Source: JANQEU01 sp965601455
GTDB lineage: Bacteria; Bacteroidota; Bacteroidia; Cytophagales; Cyclobacteriaceae
Length of the DNA: 64,000 nucleotides
Assembly: GCA_965601455.1 (NCBI GenBank)
Contig: OZ271831.1
Coordinates: 1 to 64,000 of the forward strand
Direction: 5' to 3'
The translations under genes were made by a program, and so were the position numbers. The notes below the pieces were generated by a model. That model searched no databases. It saw only the letters and a list, made by a program, of their open reading frames with translations, and had not been told where the DNA came from. Every line of letters starts with the position of its first letter. The stretch's first letter is position 1. Of this stretch, positions 15,920 to 24,583 are shown piece after piece.

Positions 15920-17731
15920 ATGGCGGTGAAAGAAACTATACCTTCAATTTTTCAGGAGACAACGGATCGCATCCCGGAAGATATTGCTATGCGTCAAAAG
16001 AAGTTTGGGTTGTGGCAGGATATCACCTGGAAGCAATATCGCCAGCATGCGGAAGCGGTGAGTTGCGCTTTAATCCGGATGGGAGTTGCTAAGGGTGATT
16101 TCGTAGGTATTATTGGAGATAATTGTCCGGAATGGCTATACATCGATCTTGGAACTCAGATGTGTGGAGCAGTTTCTGTAGGTATTTATACCACCAGTGC
16201 AACTGAACAGTGCGAGTATGTAGTGAACCATGCCGAATGTAGTGTCCTTTTTCTCGAGAATGAAGAACAGCTGGACAAATGGCTGCAATTCAGGGATCGA
16301 ACGCCACAGATTAAGAAAGTCATTATATGGGATTGGAAGGGACTTAATGAGTTCTCTGATGACATGGTCATGCGGTTCGAAGATTTCCTTTCCTATGGTG
16401 AAGAATCCGATGCATCCGTTCGTACAGAAATGGAAACCAGGATTGAGAAACTGGAACCGGAAGATCTTTCCGTTTTAATCTATACCTCAGGGACTACGGG
16501 GCCACCAAAAGGTGCCATGCTAAGTCATGGTAGTATGGCCTGGATGTCTCATGCTATTCCTAATGTGCAGACGGAGTTGGTAGTTTCAAGCAAGGATGAA
16601 GTACTTTCCTTTCTTCCACTTTGCCACATCTTCGAGAGAATGTACAGCATCATGGCACATATCCGTGTGGGATATATTGTTAGTTTCATTGAGAACCTTG
16701 ATACTGTTGCGGATAATCTTAGAGAGGTCTCACCTACAGTCGGTTATGCTGTGCCGAGGATCTGGGAAAAGTATCATGCCAGAATCAACCTTGGTATTGA
16801 TGAAGCCAATTGGTTCAAGAAAGTTTTTGCCTTATTCGCCATTTCACAAGGAAAGAAATATATACAGCGAAAAATAGATGGTAAAAGCATACGAGTGACG
16901 GATAGGTTGGTGAGATTTTTATGCGAGCAACTGCTTTACAAGCACCTTCGAAAGCACCTGGGAATGGAACGGATGAAGTTTGCTCTGTCCGGAGCGGCAC
17001 CTATCGCTCCTGACGTACTGCTTTTCTTCAACGCAATTGGTCTGAATATTCTTGAGGGGTATGGACAAACAGAATCCGGTGGAGTAACGTCAGTTATTCG
17101 TTTGGGTAATTACAACTTTGGATCAGTCGGTCAACCGCTTAATGGAATAGAAGTAAAACTCAGTAACGAAGGGGAGATCCTCGTGAAATCACCTTCGAAC
17201 TTCATGGGTTATTATAAGAATCAAGAGGCTACTGATAAGACGCTTATCGATGGCTGGTTATACTCTGGAGATATTGGTAAGATCCAGGAGGACGGTAGCA
17301 TCGTGATCACCGATCGGAAAAAGGATATCATCATTACCGCGGGTGGGAAGAACATTGCCCCGCAGTATATCGAAAACCGGTTGAAGTGCAGTGCTTATAT
17401 CAACGACGCCATAGTCATTGGAGAGAAAAGAAAGTTTGTTTCGGCTCTGATTGTGCTTGATGAAGAGAATATTGCCAAGTATACCCAGGACCATAAGATT
17501 GTTTATCAGACGTACTCGGATCTGGCAGAGAACGCACAGATCAAAGAGCTTATTCAATCGGAAATAGACGGTGTGAATAAACAGGTATCGAGGGTGGAGA
17601 GTGTCAGAAAATTTGCCATACTTCCCAAAAGATTGTACCAGGAAGACGGAGACGTGACACCGACCATGAAAGTAAAAAGAGCCGCTATCAACAAAAACTA
17701 TGAAGAACTAATCGAATCAATGTATCACTAA
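15920..17731 (+). CDS. AMP-binding long-chain-type acyl-CoA synthetase
   Basis: A 603-aa member of the ANL superfamily. The P-loop-like motif YTSGTTGPPKG is at 188-198; the GYGQTE motif and WLYSGDIG.I..DG follow in order, and the catalytic A10-type lysine lies in TPTMKVKR near the C-terminus. Length fits FadD15-like long-chain fatty acid:CoA ligases. It would activate a carboxylic acid with ATP and CoA. Its place between livF and the solute-binding protein suggests the imported compound is a carboxylate activated directly after uptake (inference). No membrane segment. Confidence 0.9.
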   Translation: MAVKETIPSIFQETTDRIPEDIAMRQKKFGLWQDITWKQYRQHAEAVSCALIRMGVAKGDFVGIIGDNCPEWLYIDLGTQMCGAVSVGIYTTSATEQCEYVVNHAECSVLFLENEEQLDKWLQFRDRTPQIKKVIIWDWKGLNEFSDDMVMRFEDFLSYGEESDASVRTEMETRIEKLEPEDLSVLIYTSGTTGPPKGAMLSHGSMAWMSHAIPNVQTELVVSSKDEVLSFLPLCHIFERMYSIMAHIRVGYIVSFIENLDTVADNLREVSPTVGYAVPRIWEKYHARINLGIDEANWFKKVFALFAISQGKKYIQRKIDGKSIRVTDRLVRFLCEQLLYKHLRKHLGMERMKFALSGAAPIAPDVLLFFNAIGLNILEGYGQTESGGVTSVIRLGNYNFGSVGQPLNGIEVKLSNEGEILVKSPSNFMGYYKNQEATDKTLIDGWLYSGDIGKIQEDGSIVITDRKKDIIITAGGKNIAPQYIENRLKCSAYINDAIVIGEKRKFVSALIVLDEENIAKYTQDHKIVYQTYSDLAENAQIKELIQSEIDGVNKQVSRVESVRKFAILPKRLYQEDGDVTPTMKVKRAAINKNYEELIESMYH

Positions 17732-17742
17732 AACCTAAATCA

Positions 17743-18981
17743 ATGAAAAACCTACTCAATGCAATTGCCCTAATGCTACTTGCTATCCTATGGACAGCCT
17801 GTGGCGGTGGAGGACAACAACAAAGTGCGGAAGAAGAACAGGCCATGGAAATTGGTGTTACCGACAGCACTATTACCATCGGTAGCTGGGGTCCATTAAC
17901 CGGACCAGCAGCACTTTGGGGATCAATTCCCAAAGCGATGGATGCCTATTTCAGTTACATCAATGAACAAGGTGGCATTCATGGAAGAAAGATCAACTTC
18001 GTTTATAAAGACGATGGTTACCAACCTGCAAAGACAGTGGCTGCGGTGAGGGAAATGGTGGAACAGGATGAGGTATTTGCTTTTGTTGGCGGTGTAGGAA
18101 CAGCACCGTGTATGGCTGTCTTGGATTACATCGTGGAAAATGAAATCCCATGGTTAACGCCGACATCCGGTGCTACACACTGGGCGTATCCTCCAAAGAA
18201 CAACGTTTTCTCTATGTTCCCCCTATACTTCGACGAGGCATCCACGCAAATTGATTACCTGGTCAATGAGTTGGGAATAAATAAGATTGCTATGATCTAC
18301 CAAAACGATGACTTTGGTAAAAGTGGATTGGTAGGTGCCCAGATTACGTTGAGGAAGTACGATCTTGAGTTTATCGAAACGGTTTCGACAGAACTCACTG
18401 ATGCTGATTTGAGCTCTCATTGTGCACGGTTGAAAGAATCCGGAGCTGAAGCAGTTATTATGCAGCTGACCCCTCGGCAGGCGGCCATTACTTTGGGGAC
18501 CGCCACCGTCATGGGCTACAGCCCACAGTGGATTGCCAATTCGGCACTTTCGGATGCTACACTCATGCACCAGATCACTGAAGGAAGATGGGAAGGGGTA
18601 ATATTTACTGGTTTCTCCGATATCTATGATATGACTATTCCGAATATTCCGGAGTACAAGGCTGCTTTGGAAAAGTACTATCCGGACCTAAGATGGAGCA
18701 CTTTCCCGGCTGCTGGAATGGCTTTCGCAGAGCCCATGACCGCAGCACTGCAAAAAGTAGGTCCTGATTTAACTCGTGCAAAGTTCATTGCTGCCATGGA
18801 ATCATTAGGGGATTACAAAGGAATTGCTTTGCCGGCCTCATTTAGTGCCGGATCCAGGCAGGCAGTTCGAGGTGTATACATGTACAAGTGTTTAGGGCCT
18901 ACAGAGTACGAAACTATCAAGGAGTATGAGCAGGCTGATATCGATATAGAGGCCGCCATGGCCGAGTTAAATGCTATGTAA
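17743..18981 (+). CDS. Liv-type substrate-binding lipoprotein
   Basis: A 412-aa periplasmic-binding protein of the Peripla_BP_6 (LivJ/K) type. The signal ends in a lipoprotein-like site at Cys20 (WTACGGGG). The mature part begins with GVTDSTITIGSWGPLTGPAA and continues with GGIHGRKINFVYKDDGYQPAKT.AAVREMVEQD, and GG.GTAPCMAV, all standard. It starts 11 nt after the synthetase and ends the operon; a perfect hairpin follows. It delivers substrate to LivMHGF. Family members bind amino acids, amides or aromatic acids; the ligase next door favours an organic acid (inference). Confidence 0.9.
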   Translation: MKNLLNAIALMLLAILWTACGGGGQQQSAEEEQAMEIGVTDSTITIGSWGPLTGPAALWGSIPKAMDAYFSYINEQGGIHGRKINFVYKDDGYQPAKTVAAVREMVEQDEVFAFVGGVGTAPCMAVLDYIVENEIPWLTPTSGATHWAYPPKNNVFSMFPLYFDEASTQIDYLVNELGINKIAMIYQNDDFGKSGLVGAQITLRKYDLEFIETVSTELTDADLSSHCARLKESGAEAVIMQLTPRQAAITLGTATVMGYSPQWIANSALSDATLMHQITEGRWEGVIFTGFSDIYDMTIPNIPEYKAALEKYYPDLRWSTFPAAGMAFAEPMTAALQKVGPDLTRAKFIAAMESLGDYKGIALPASFSAGSRQAVRGVYMYKCLGPTEYETIKEYEQADIDIEAAMAELNAM

Positions 18982-18984
18982 GTA

Positions 18985-19019
18985 ACAAATCCGCGGGTGC
19001 ACAGCACCCGCGGATTTGT
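18985..19019 (+). terminator. Strong hairpin terminator after the liv operon
   Basis: Perfect 16-bp arms at 18985-19000 and 19004-19019 with a 3-nt loop (ACA), GC-rich core CCGCGGGTGC. It lies 3 bp after the stop of the binding protein. It also sits 4 bp past the stop of the convergent XRE gene, so it can serve both strands, although the T-run is short (TTTAT on plus). Confidence 0.75.
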
Positions 19020-19023
19020 TTAT

Positions 19024-19845
19024 CTATTTAGTCAGTTGAAGCTCATTTCTTTCCTTTATTTGAGTCACCTGGTACAGAATAATAATCTCAAGTATTGTTG
19101 CAGGAATCTGAATGATCAGTCCAATAGGATTAATGATCAGAAAAAATAAGCTTGCAAATATTTCCAGTCCTCCGGCAAACACACAAACCACTCCGACAGG
19201 TCGATTCAATTGAATTAATGAAGCCCCAAAAAGAAGTCCCAGAATTCCAAACATGATGGATACTCCGGGAACCACAATCATTTCAATTGAAGAAGGAAAC
19301 GATAGAGAGTACATATCGAATAGTACGGAAAAGGTCGTTGCCGCAATTAGGAATACGCAAGTGATTTTCAGCAAACCAACTTTGAAGTAATTGCCAGTGT
19401 CAATGAAACCTTTCATAAAAAAGATGAATGTAAGCAGTACCAGAAGTTTTACAGCGAAGTACCAATTGTGATCAAAGTCCATATCTGGTTTCGGAATGTG
19501 ATCCAAACCACTCACAAAACCACTTACGAAATCTGACTGAAAAAAACGCACTGTATCCATTGAAGATTCCGGAAAACCGAGGATAAAGTATAGTATCCCT
19601 GAGACCCAAGCGGCATGAATCCAAGGTAGGCCCTTTTTTGGTTCTTCGGTTTGTAGGGAGTCCACTTCTACCTCCATCGCGGCAAGAATAGCTTTGACTG
19701 TATAGCTCCGCGGCGTTACTTCTCCGGTTTCGATTCTTTGTATCGTGCGAACACTCACATTGCACAGATCGACTAATTCTTCCTGGGTAAGTCCTTTTTG
19801 ACGACGTATTTCAGCTAGCTTTTTTCCAAGTTCGGGCTGCTTCAT
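19024..19845 (-). CDS. Membrane-tethered XRE-family regulator
   Basis: A 273-aa protein from the Met beginning KQPELGKKLAEIRR. Residues 5-58 are a lambda-repressor-like HTH (GLTQEELVDLCNVSVRTIQRIETGEVTPRSYTVKAI). After a short linker, about six hydrophobic segments fill residues 80-270. So the DNA-binding domain is in the cytoplasm and anchored to the membrane. A TTG/ATG start 27 nt upstream is possible but adds nine residues outside the domain. Upstream are two 11-bp direct repeats (19919-19940), a candidate operator. The membrane part has no named domain I recognise. Confidence 0.82.
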   Translation of the reverse strand: MKQPELGKKLAEIRRQKGLTQEELVDLCNVSVRTIQRIETGEVTPRSYTVKAILAAMEVEVDSLQTEEPKKGLPWIHAAWVSGILYFILGFPESSMDTVRFFQSDFVSGFVSGLDHIPKPDMDFDHNWYFAVKLLVLLTFIFFMKGFIDTGNYFKVGLLKITCVFLIAATTFSVLFDMYSLSFPSSIEMIVVPGVSIMFGILGLLFGASLIQLNRPVGVVCVFAGGLEIFASLFFLIINPIGLIIQIPATILEIIILYQVTQIKERNELQLTK

Positions 19846-19918
19846 GTTAAAGTATTTTGGTTTCATCATCAATTACGGTAGAACCATTAATGCTGTCTAA
19901 GATAACACTTGAAATTAT

Positions 19919-19940
19919 CCCGTCATTAACCCGTCATTAC
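19919..19940. repeat. Tandem 11-bp direct repeat, candidate operator
   Basis: CCCGTCATTAA (19919-19929) and CCCGTCATTAC (19930-19940) are adjacent and differ in one base. One turn of helix per copy suits side-by-side binding of a dimeric HTH regulator. They lie 74 bp upstream of the XRE gene start and 154 bp upstream of the divergent TPR-LuxR gene. Confidence 0.45.
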
Positions 19941-20093
19941 ATTAGAATGGTCGAAATCTTATCATATGTACAATTTTGAATATAACTTTAGATAGAAATA
20001 TACGATCTCATATTTGAGTAGTATACTAAATTGGTTCATGCTCATTAACTACCGGTTTAGACTCATTTTGTATTTGTAAGAGTCAATAGTTTA

Positions 20094-21896
20094 ATGAAGC
20101 AACGAATAGCGGTAATTCTCCTAACCTTTATTGTCCACTTTGGCGGGGTGTGCCAGGAGAATATTTCCATAACCTACATCGATTCAATCTATCAACCGGC
20201 ACTCTCCGAGGTCTTTAAAAGAGATCCTGATTCTGTTCTGGCCACTGCTGAAAATATTGAGATTTTAAGCAAAGAGCTTAGTTACGATTGGGGGTTGGTG
20301 CAGAGTAATCTACTTAGAGGACTAGTTTCCTATCGAATCAATAACCTGGATAGTGCCGCATTATTTCTACTCCAAACAGCTTTAGCAGCAGAAGACCAGC
20401 AGGATGATTCAAATGAGGAGGGACGGGCTCGACTGGCCCTTGGGTTGATTTATCAACGGCTGACCAACTACGAAAAAGCCGCAATAGAATTTGATAAAGC
20501 GGTTAGGATCTTCGAATCAAATGGGAATACCCTTCGCTTTCTTATGACACTGAATAATGTCGGTACAAACCAGGGGTATCTGGGCAATAATAATGAGGCC
20601 TTAAAGGTTTTTTTGGACGCCCGTACTCTCATCCAGAACTCTGACCTGGCCGAAGAAACTAAGAATAGTAGGATGGCTAGAAATCTTGCTAACATTTCAA
20701 TAATCTATAGCATTATGGAAGAAGATGAACTAGCCATTCAATACGGTAAGGAAGCGATTGAAATGGCAGAAAAGCAGGAGGATATTCCTTCTCTATCACA
20801 TTTATATGGAGCGCTGGCTGAATCGTTCATCAGCGCCGACCAATTGGACAGTGCCATACACTATTCCCGTGAGGGTCTACAGTTAGCCATTGATTACGAT
20901 TATGGAGATGAGATATTTCTAAATATCCAACGAATCGCTTCTTTATATGCAAAACAAGGCAAGCTGGATCTGGCGATTTCCGAATTACGACGATCCTTAG
21001 AGAAGAGGGGAGCAGATCGGATTATGTTGGAAGATGCCTACAAGATGCTCTCAGAATACTACATGACACTGGAAAGAATGGATAGTGCTTTGTTTTATTC
21101 ACGAAGGGCATTTGAGCAGGCACAGTTAAGTAAAAGCAAAGTAACCATCCGATCCACTGCACTAAACCTGTCTAACTATTACGAAAGGCAAAGTCAGTTT
21201 GATTCTGCACTTAAGTATCGGAAATTGTATCACCTATATAATGACTCCATTTTCAATGAATCCAACACAAGAAAATTCACTAATCTTCGGGTGGATTTAG
21301 AGACATCGGAGAAACAGAAAGAGATTGAGATTCTTCGAAAAGATCAACTAATTAGGGCGTCACAAAATCGAACAACTATTCTTGGTTTTTCAATCATTCT
21401 CCTACTTGGAATTGTTGGATTTAGTTTGTTTAGAATCAAGCAAAAGAAAAAACAGAGAGACCTTGAAAATCAGCTGGAGGTAAACCGGCAGAAACTATCT
21501 GGTCAAACACTGAATATGATTTACAAAAACAATGGGTTTGCTGAAATCGAGGCAGAAATTAATGAAATGAAGAAAGCCCAAAAGCCGAATTATCAGCGGA
21601 TTTTGAATATCATAAGCATCAATAAATCGGTCGATAAAGACTGGGAAAACTTCAATAATTACTTCAATCAGGTGCACCCAAAATTTAACGATGTCCTACT
21701 GAACAAATTTCCAGGTTTAGCCTCTGGCGATCGAAGGTTAGCCGTGTTGGTTAAGATGAATTTAACAAACCGTGAAATGGCATCCATCCTTTTTATCGAG
21801 CCTAAGAGTATAAGAATGGCGAAATATCGATTGAAGAAAAAGTTAGGGTTAAGTGAATCGGATGATCTTCAGAAATTCTTAAATGGTCTTTCCTGA
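20094..21896 (+). CDS. TPR - transmembrane - LuxR-type HTH regulator
   Basis: A 600-aa protein: signal-like N-terminus (RIAVILLTFIVHFGGVCQ), a long array of TPR-like helices from about 60 to 400, a coiled stretch (TSEKQKEIEILRKDQL), one TM at about 424-445 (TTILGFSIILLLGIVGFSLF), then a cytoplasmic coiled part and a C-terminal LuxR-like HTH (DRRLAVLVKMNLTNREMASILFIEPKSIRMAKYRLKKKL in family terms, about 545-590). This is the Bacteroidetes type of one-component membrane regulator with a periplasmic TPR sensor. Divergent from the XRE gene; it may respond to a periplasmic partner or peptide (inference). Confidence 0.85.
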   Translation: MKQRIAVILLTFIVHFGGVCQENISITYIDSIYQPALSEVFKRDPDSVLATAENIEILSKELSYDWGLVQSNLLRGLVSYRINNLDSAALFLLQTALAAEDQQDDSNEEGRARLALGLIYQRLTNYEKAAIEFDKAVRIFESNGNTLRFLMTLNNVGTNQGYLGNNNEALKVFLDARTLIQNSDLAEETKNSRMARNLANISIIYSIMEEDELAIQYGKEAIEMAEKQEDIPSLSHLYGALAESFISADQLDSAIHYSREGLQLAIDYDYGDEIFLNIQRIASLYAKQGKLDLAISELRRSLEKRGADRIMLEDAYKMLSEYYMTLERMDSALFYSRRAFEQAQLSKSKVTIRSTALNLSNYYERQSQFDSALKYRKLYHLYNDSIFNESNTRKFTNLRVDLETSEKQKEIEILRKDQLIRASQNRTTILGFSIILLLGIVGFSLFRIKQKKKQRDLENQLEVNRQKLSGQTLNMIYKNNGFAEIEAEINEMKKAQKPNYQRILNIISINKSVDKDWENFNNYFNQVHPKFNDVLLNKFPGLASGDRRLAVLVKMNLTNREMASILFIEPKSIRMAKYRLKKKLGLSESDDLQKFLNGLS

Positions 21897-22064
21897 TCTT
21901 TTGGAGGTGGTATAGGCTTAAGTATTAGCTGTATCTGACCAGGGGGATCTTTCAGAGGAATCATTTTTAGTTATTAAACACATAACATATATTAATGATT
22001 AATAGTATTAGCATAAACAGATCAAATATTATTTATACTTCTATCTTTATGTCAAATCACAGAT

Positions 22065-23387
22065 ATGGCCCCTTTTAAACTCCGCCTACATAATAGAAAT
22101 CAAATGATCGTTAACGAGTTGATATCTCAGAATATGGATATTGACGATCATTTTCGTGAAGAAAAATTTCAGAAAATGATGGCTTCGCCTTATGCCTTCT
22201 ACCGGGGGTCCAACCACCTTTATTGGCAGGACTTCTATAATGATTGGCGAATCAATTTTTTCGGGGGTAAATCAACAACTTTGACCTGGATAAATGGGGA
22301 TGCCCATATCTACAATTTTGGTGCATATGCCAATCACTATGGTGAGGCAATCTTTTGTCTGGATGATTTTGACGATAGCGTGGTTGCCGATTACCAATTT
22401 GACCTTTGGCGGATGGCGATAAGCATTGTGCTGGACTGTCGTGAAAATAAGGCATTTGGTAAATCTTCACAGAAAAAGGCGTTAAAGTCATTTGCGAAGT
22501 CCTACTTGAAAGAGCTTGTAAAACACCATGAAAATGAGGTAAAAGCGGAGAAGCATTTTACATCTGATACCGCAAATGGTCTGCTAAAGAAGTTCCTGGT
22601 AAAGGTAGAGAAGAAGAAGAACCGGAAAAAGATGCTTGATAAATGGACGGTTGTTGTTGATGGTAAGAGGGGATTTAATTACGACAACCCAAAGCTCGAA
22701 AAGCTATCTGCAGAAGAATTTGAGTCATTGAGTAATGAACTCCATAATTATCGACAAACACTACAGACAGAATTTAATGACGATGAATTCCATTTTGGAG
22801 TAAAAGATATTGCCCGCAGAGTGCAGGCAGGAACAGGTTCATTGGGATTTGATCGTTATTATTTACTGGTAGAGGGTGATACAAACTCTAATGACGACGA
22901 TGTAATATTGGACGTCAAAGAACAAAACAAACCACCGCTGTTTTTTCACATGAGTGAAAAGGAGCGGCAGGAATATATTCGGATTTATCCACATGAAGGC
23001 GAGCGTCACGCCAGGGCTTTCTCCGCTCTGGCGGAACACCCTGACCGATACCTGGGATGGATAACCTACAATGACAAAGCGTTTTCGGTAAAGGAAAGGT
23101 CTCCTTTTAAGTCCGACTTTCCAACGGAAAAGCTAAAATCAGAATCAGACCTTCTCTTTATCAGTGAAATATGGGGGTACCTGCTGGCCTCTAGGCATAA
23201 GCGAGCGAGTTATCGGCTAAATGATGATCACTCTGAACTACCTTTAGCGGTCAAGGAATTGGTAAAGGATGATAAGGATGACTTTCGGGACCTGGTGGTT
23301 TCGATCGCTTTCCAGTACGCCGATTGCGTGGAACAGGACTTTGAATGCTTCCTTCGTCTAGTTGAAGAGGATCTTGTCCCGAACTGA
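22065..23387 (+). CDS. DUF2252 family protein, kinase-like motifs
   Basis: A 440-aa soluble protein. The N-terminal part (RVKKM..SPYAFYRGS style: MMASPYAFYRGSNHLYWQDF here) and NGDAHIYNFGAY ... FCLDDFDDSVVADYQFDLWRM are diagnostic of DUF2252. Residues G78-N84 (GDAHIYN) and D100-D104 (DDFDD) resemble the catalytic HGDxHxxN and D-F-D motifs of aminoglycoside-phosphotransferase-like kinases, which suggests phosphoryl transfer, but no activity is established to my knowledge. Convergent with patB, 11 nt apart. No signal peptide. Confidence 0.85.
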   Translation: MAPFKLRLHNRNQMIVNELISQNMDIDDHFREEKFQKMMASPYAFYRGSNHLYWQDFYNDWRINFFGGKSTTLTWINGDAHIYNFGAYANHYGEAIFCLDDFDDSVVADYQFDLWRMAISIVLDCRENKAFGKSSQKKALKSFAKSYLKELVKHHENEVKAEKHFTSDTANGLLKKFLVKVEKKKNRKKMLDKWTVVVDGKRGFNYDNPKLEKLSAEEFESLSNELHNYRQTLQTEFNDDEFHFGVKDIARRVQAGTGSLGFDRYYLLVEGDTNSNDDDVILDVKEQNKPPLFFHMSEKERQEYIRIYPHEGERHARAFSALAEHPDRYLGWITYNDKAFSVKERSPFKSDFPTEKLKSESDLLFISEIWGYLLASRHKRASYRLNDDHSELPLAVKELVKDDKDDFRDLVVSIAFQYADCVEQDFECFLRLVEEDLVPN

Positions 23388-23398
23388 TCAGCAAAAAA

Positions 23399-24550
23399 TC
23401 AAAAACTACTGTTGATTTTTGTGATTGCTTCTGACACAATCTTATTGGATGTGGCAATATTCATTCGCATAAAAAGTGCTCCTTCACGTCCAAACCAATG
23501 ACCAGCATTCAGTGCGTAACCGGTCTTCTCAATTACTTGCTCGAACATGTCTTTGGAGTCGCTAAAAAGCTTTCGAAAATCCAACCAGACCTGGTACGTT
23601 CCTTCCGGCTTGATCAATACGATTTCAGAATTTTCCAACTCCTCTTCTATGCTAATGACATTTGATTCGATTATTGCCAAGGTTCTTTTTAACCATTCCT
23701 GCCCATCACGGTAAGCCGATTCCAATGCTACCCGGGTAAGGGCATTTGTTCTTCCCAGGTTGTACTTTTTCAAAGTTCTTTGACATTGATCTGCCATGTC
23801 TTTATTTGAGGTGATGATCATTGAATCGGAAATGCCACAGAAGTTGAATGTTTTTGCTTCAGAAGTACAAATAAAGATCTTGTCCCATTCGGCAGAAAAG
23901 TGTAGTACAGAATTAAATTCATTGTCAAAGAGAATGATGTCTTTATGAATCTCATCAGCGATGAGAACAACATCATTTTTATGACATATTTCCACAATCT
24001 GCTTGAGCTCATCCCTGGACCATACACGACCCACCGGATTATGGGGATTGCATAAAATCAGAATTTTGTTTTCCGGTAAGCTGGCTTTTTTCGCTAGGTC
24101 TTCGAAATCGAACTCATATTTTCCTCTATCCAGTTTGAGTGGATTTTTTACCAGTCTCCGTCCAACCTGCCTGATCACATCTTTAAATTCCATGTAGACG
24201 GGAGGTTGAATAATAATTCCGTTACCAGCATCCGAGAAGTTTTCAATGATGATGGCCAGCGATGTAGATATTGTAGGGCTATAAAGGAGATTATTTTTCT
24301 CCAAGTCGATCGCGTAATGCTCTTTGTACCAAGCAGATTGCGCTTCACCAAAAGAATCGGGTTTGTATTCGTATCCAAAACCTGAACCTGAAACCCTGGC
24401 AGTCAATGCTTCTTGAATAGCAGGTGCAACCTGGAAATCCATGTCTGCCACCCACATTGGTTTCAGTTGCTTATTTCCGAAAACGGAGTCAAGAGATTCT
24501 TCCCTACTCTTTGTTAGCGGTAGGTGTTCAATTTTTTTGTCTAAAAACAT
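23399..24550 (-). CDS. patB: MalY/PatB-type PLP-dependent C-S lyase or aminotransferase
   Basis: A 383-aa fold-type I PLP enzyme. The start LPMWVADMDF-like sequence (KPMWVADMDFQVAPAI), the PPVYMEF segment, the NPHNPVGRVW motif at 168-177, ADEIHKDI at 199-206 and the Schiff-base Lys233 (SEAKTFNFCGI) all fit MalY/PatB cystathionine beta-lyases. It would cleave cystathionine or related S-conjugates, or transaminate. It lies 33 nt after the S9 peptidase gene on the same strand and may be co-transcribed with it. Confidence 0.88.
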   Translation of the reverse strand: MFLDKKIEHLPLTKSREESLDSVFGNKQLKPMWVADMDFQVAPAIQEALTARVSGSGFGYEYKPDSFGEAQSAWYKEHYAIDLEKNNLLYSPTISTSLAIIIENFSDAGNGIIIQPPVYMEFKDVIRQVGRRLVKNPLKLDRGKYEFDFEDLAKKASLPENKILILCNPHNPVGRVWSRDELKQIVEICHKNDVVLIADEIHKDIILFDNEFNSVLHFSAEWDKIFICTSEAKTFNFCGISDSMIITSNKDMADQCQRTLKKYNLGRTNALTRVALESAYRDGQEWLKRTLAIIESNVISIEEELENSEIVLIKPEGTYQVWLDFRKLFSDSKDMFEQVIEKTGYALNAGHWFGREGALFMRMNIATSNKIVSEAITKINSSF

Positions 24551-24583
24551 GATGAAAAATTAGACAAAGTAGGATGATCAGAG

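Noticed and set aside
23394..23420. AAAAATCA/TGATTTTT hairpin between DUF2252 and patB as a terminator
   Set aside because: The stem is A/T-only, lies partly inside the patB coding region, and such pairs arise easily by chance.
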